Part shown: positions 63,701 to 64,000 of the stretch, piece after piece
Layout: every line of letters starts with the position of its first letter
Position numbering within the stretch: position 1 is the first letter of the stretch
Assembly: GCA_943327755.2 (NCBI GenBank)
Contig: CALPYF020000004.1
Span: 124,001 to 188,000 of the forward strand
From: Deinococcus hopiensis KR-140
Lineage (GTDB): Bacteria; Deinococcota; Deinococci; Deinococcales; Deinococcaceae
Direction of reading: 5' to 3'
Length of the DNA: 64,000 bases
Position numbers and translations under genes: made by a program
Notes under the pieces: generated by a model
The model's input: only the letters and a program-made list of their open reading frames with translations
What the model was told of the DNA's origin: nothing
The model's database searches: none

Positions 63701-64000
63701 GTGACGTTCCCGCACCCGTTCCGTGCGTTCACGGCGTTCCGCCGCGCGGCGTACCAGTCGCAGGCGGCGCCCAGACGGCAGTTCCTGCCGCGCGAGTGGA
63801 TTCAGGCCCTGCTGGACGGCGCGCAGGCGCGGCTGCCGCTGCTGGACGCCCTCAGCCTCGACTGGCCGCACGCTGAGGCGGTGCATGATCCGGCGTTCCT
63901 GGCCCGATGGCGCGAGGGACAGGTCACCCGCGCCGAGGAACGCGCGCTGGGGTTCCCGTGGAGCCCGGCGGTGGTCGAGCGGGGCCTGGGGAGCAGCGGC
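63701..64000 (+). CDS. Histone deacetylase-like (AcuC/APAH class) protein, partial
   Basis: The first 100 codons are open to the window edge. The start is GTG with TACGCT 6 nt upstream. The residues FRAFTAFRRAAYQSQA, LPREWIQALLDGAQARLPLLDAL, HDPAFLARWREGQVTRAEERALG and FPWSPAVVERGLGSSG match the N-terminal region of bacterial deacetylase-superfamily proteins (HDAC class), though the catalytic HxH and DxH motifs lie beyond the window. Confidence 0.75.
   Translation, partial: MTFPHPFRAFTAFRRAAYQSQAAPRRQFLPREWIQALLDGAQARLPLLDALSLDWPHAEAVHDPAFLARWREGQVTRAEERALGFPWSPAVVERGLGSSG

Overview
This window is about 64 kb of dense, high-GC bacterial chromosome that reads as a Deinococcus-type genome (phylum Deinococcota). 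The assignment is inferred from gene content and style: a B12/light-sensing CarH regulator beside carotenoid-type enzymes, polyphosphate glucokinase, a monofunctional proline dehydrogenase separate from the P5C dehydrogenase, a histone-deacetylase-like protein, a PprM/CspA-type cold-shock protein, pervasive GTG and TTG starts, 4-bp ATGA/GTGA overlaps, and about thirty transcription units with a TANNNT -10 box 5-9 nt before the start codon. That last arrangement is typical of leaderless mRNAs, as known from Deinococcus. I see no rRNA, tRNA, CRISPR array, prophage or intact insertion sequence.

Layout. 1-1881 (minus): mreC (cut by the window edge), maf, deoC. 2105-8589 (plus): a hotdog thioesterase-like protein, a methylmalonyl-CoA-epimerase-like VOC protein, VanZ, then MoxR plus a giant DUF58-transglutaminase fusion with three small followers. 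8615-15229: pyroglutamyl peptidase, a secreted protein, mutM-pdxH, a 2-phosphoglycerate-kinase-like protein with three repeated N-terminal modules, a TetR regulator, ppgK and a Spo0M-like protein. 15282-22450 (minus): a sulfur block with a DUF4395 membrane protein, ferredoxin sulfite reductase, cysC, cysH and sat, followed by an SsuA/C/B-type ABC importer. Two sites resembling the IscR type-1 box sit in front of this block and in front of sat.

22542-32400: a secreted M8-like metalloprotease with an Excalibur tail, two tandem purine-PRTase-like genes, an SDR protein with CarH (minus), divergent UbiA-type and CrtI/CrtD-type carotenoid genes (plus), two unknown proteins, a subtilisin lipoprotein, and a low-GC stretch with a probable gene remnant. 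32391-36039 (minus): proline catabolism operon gntR-putA(PRODH)-unknown low-GC gene-pruA, with a palindromic operator on the promoter. 36126-45688: small membrane proteins, cold-shock gene, hpt/trpC divergent pair, MBL hydrolase, TVP38-type protein, purM, a phosphatase, nitronate monooxygenase, meaB and an ICMT-like methyltransferase.

45784-53767 (minus): MFS exporter, RluA-type pseudouridine synthase with an FMN reductase, a hairpin-rich spacer, DUF4127, an unknown membrane protein, alpha/beta hydrolase, histidine phosphatase and YkgJ-type cysteine-cluster protein. 53862-58565 (plus): a degenerate HD-GYP protein, APH-like kinase, upp, then leuA preceded by a complete leucine attenuator (leader peptide, antiterminator, terminator), and an ABM monooxygenase. 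58571-64000: a small MITE-like element, LuxR-type regulator with an S1C/PDZ protease, ACT protein, GNAT, HXXEE protein, TetR, a second nitronate monooxygenase, and the start of a histone-deacetylase-like gene at the right edge.

The most interesting regulatory material is the leuA attenuator with an apparently leaderless leader peptide, two mini-ORFs that begin right after a TANNNT box and end inside the start codon of the next gene, and a 23-bp divergent intergenic region in which two -10 boxes form one palindrome.
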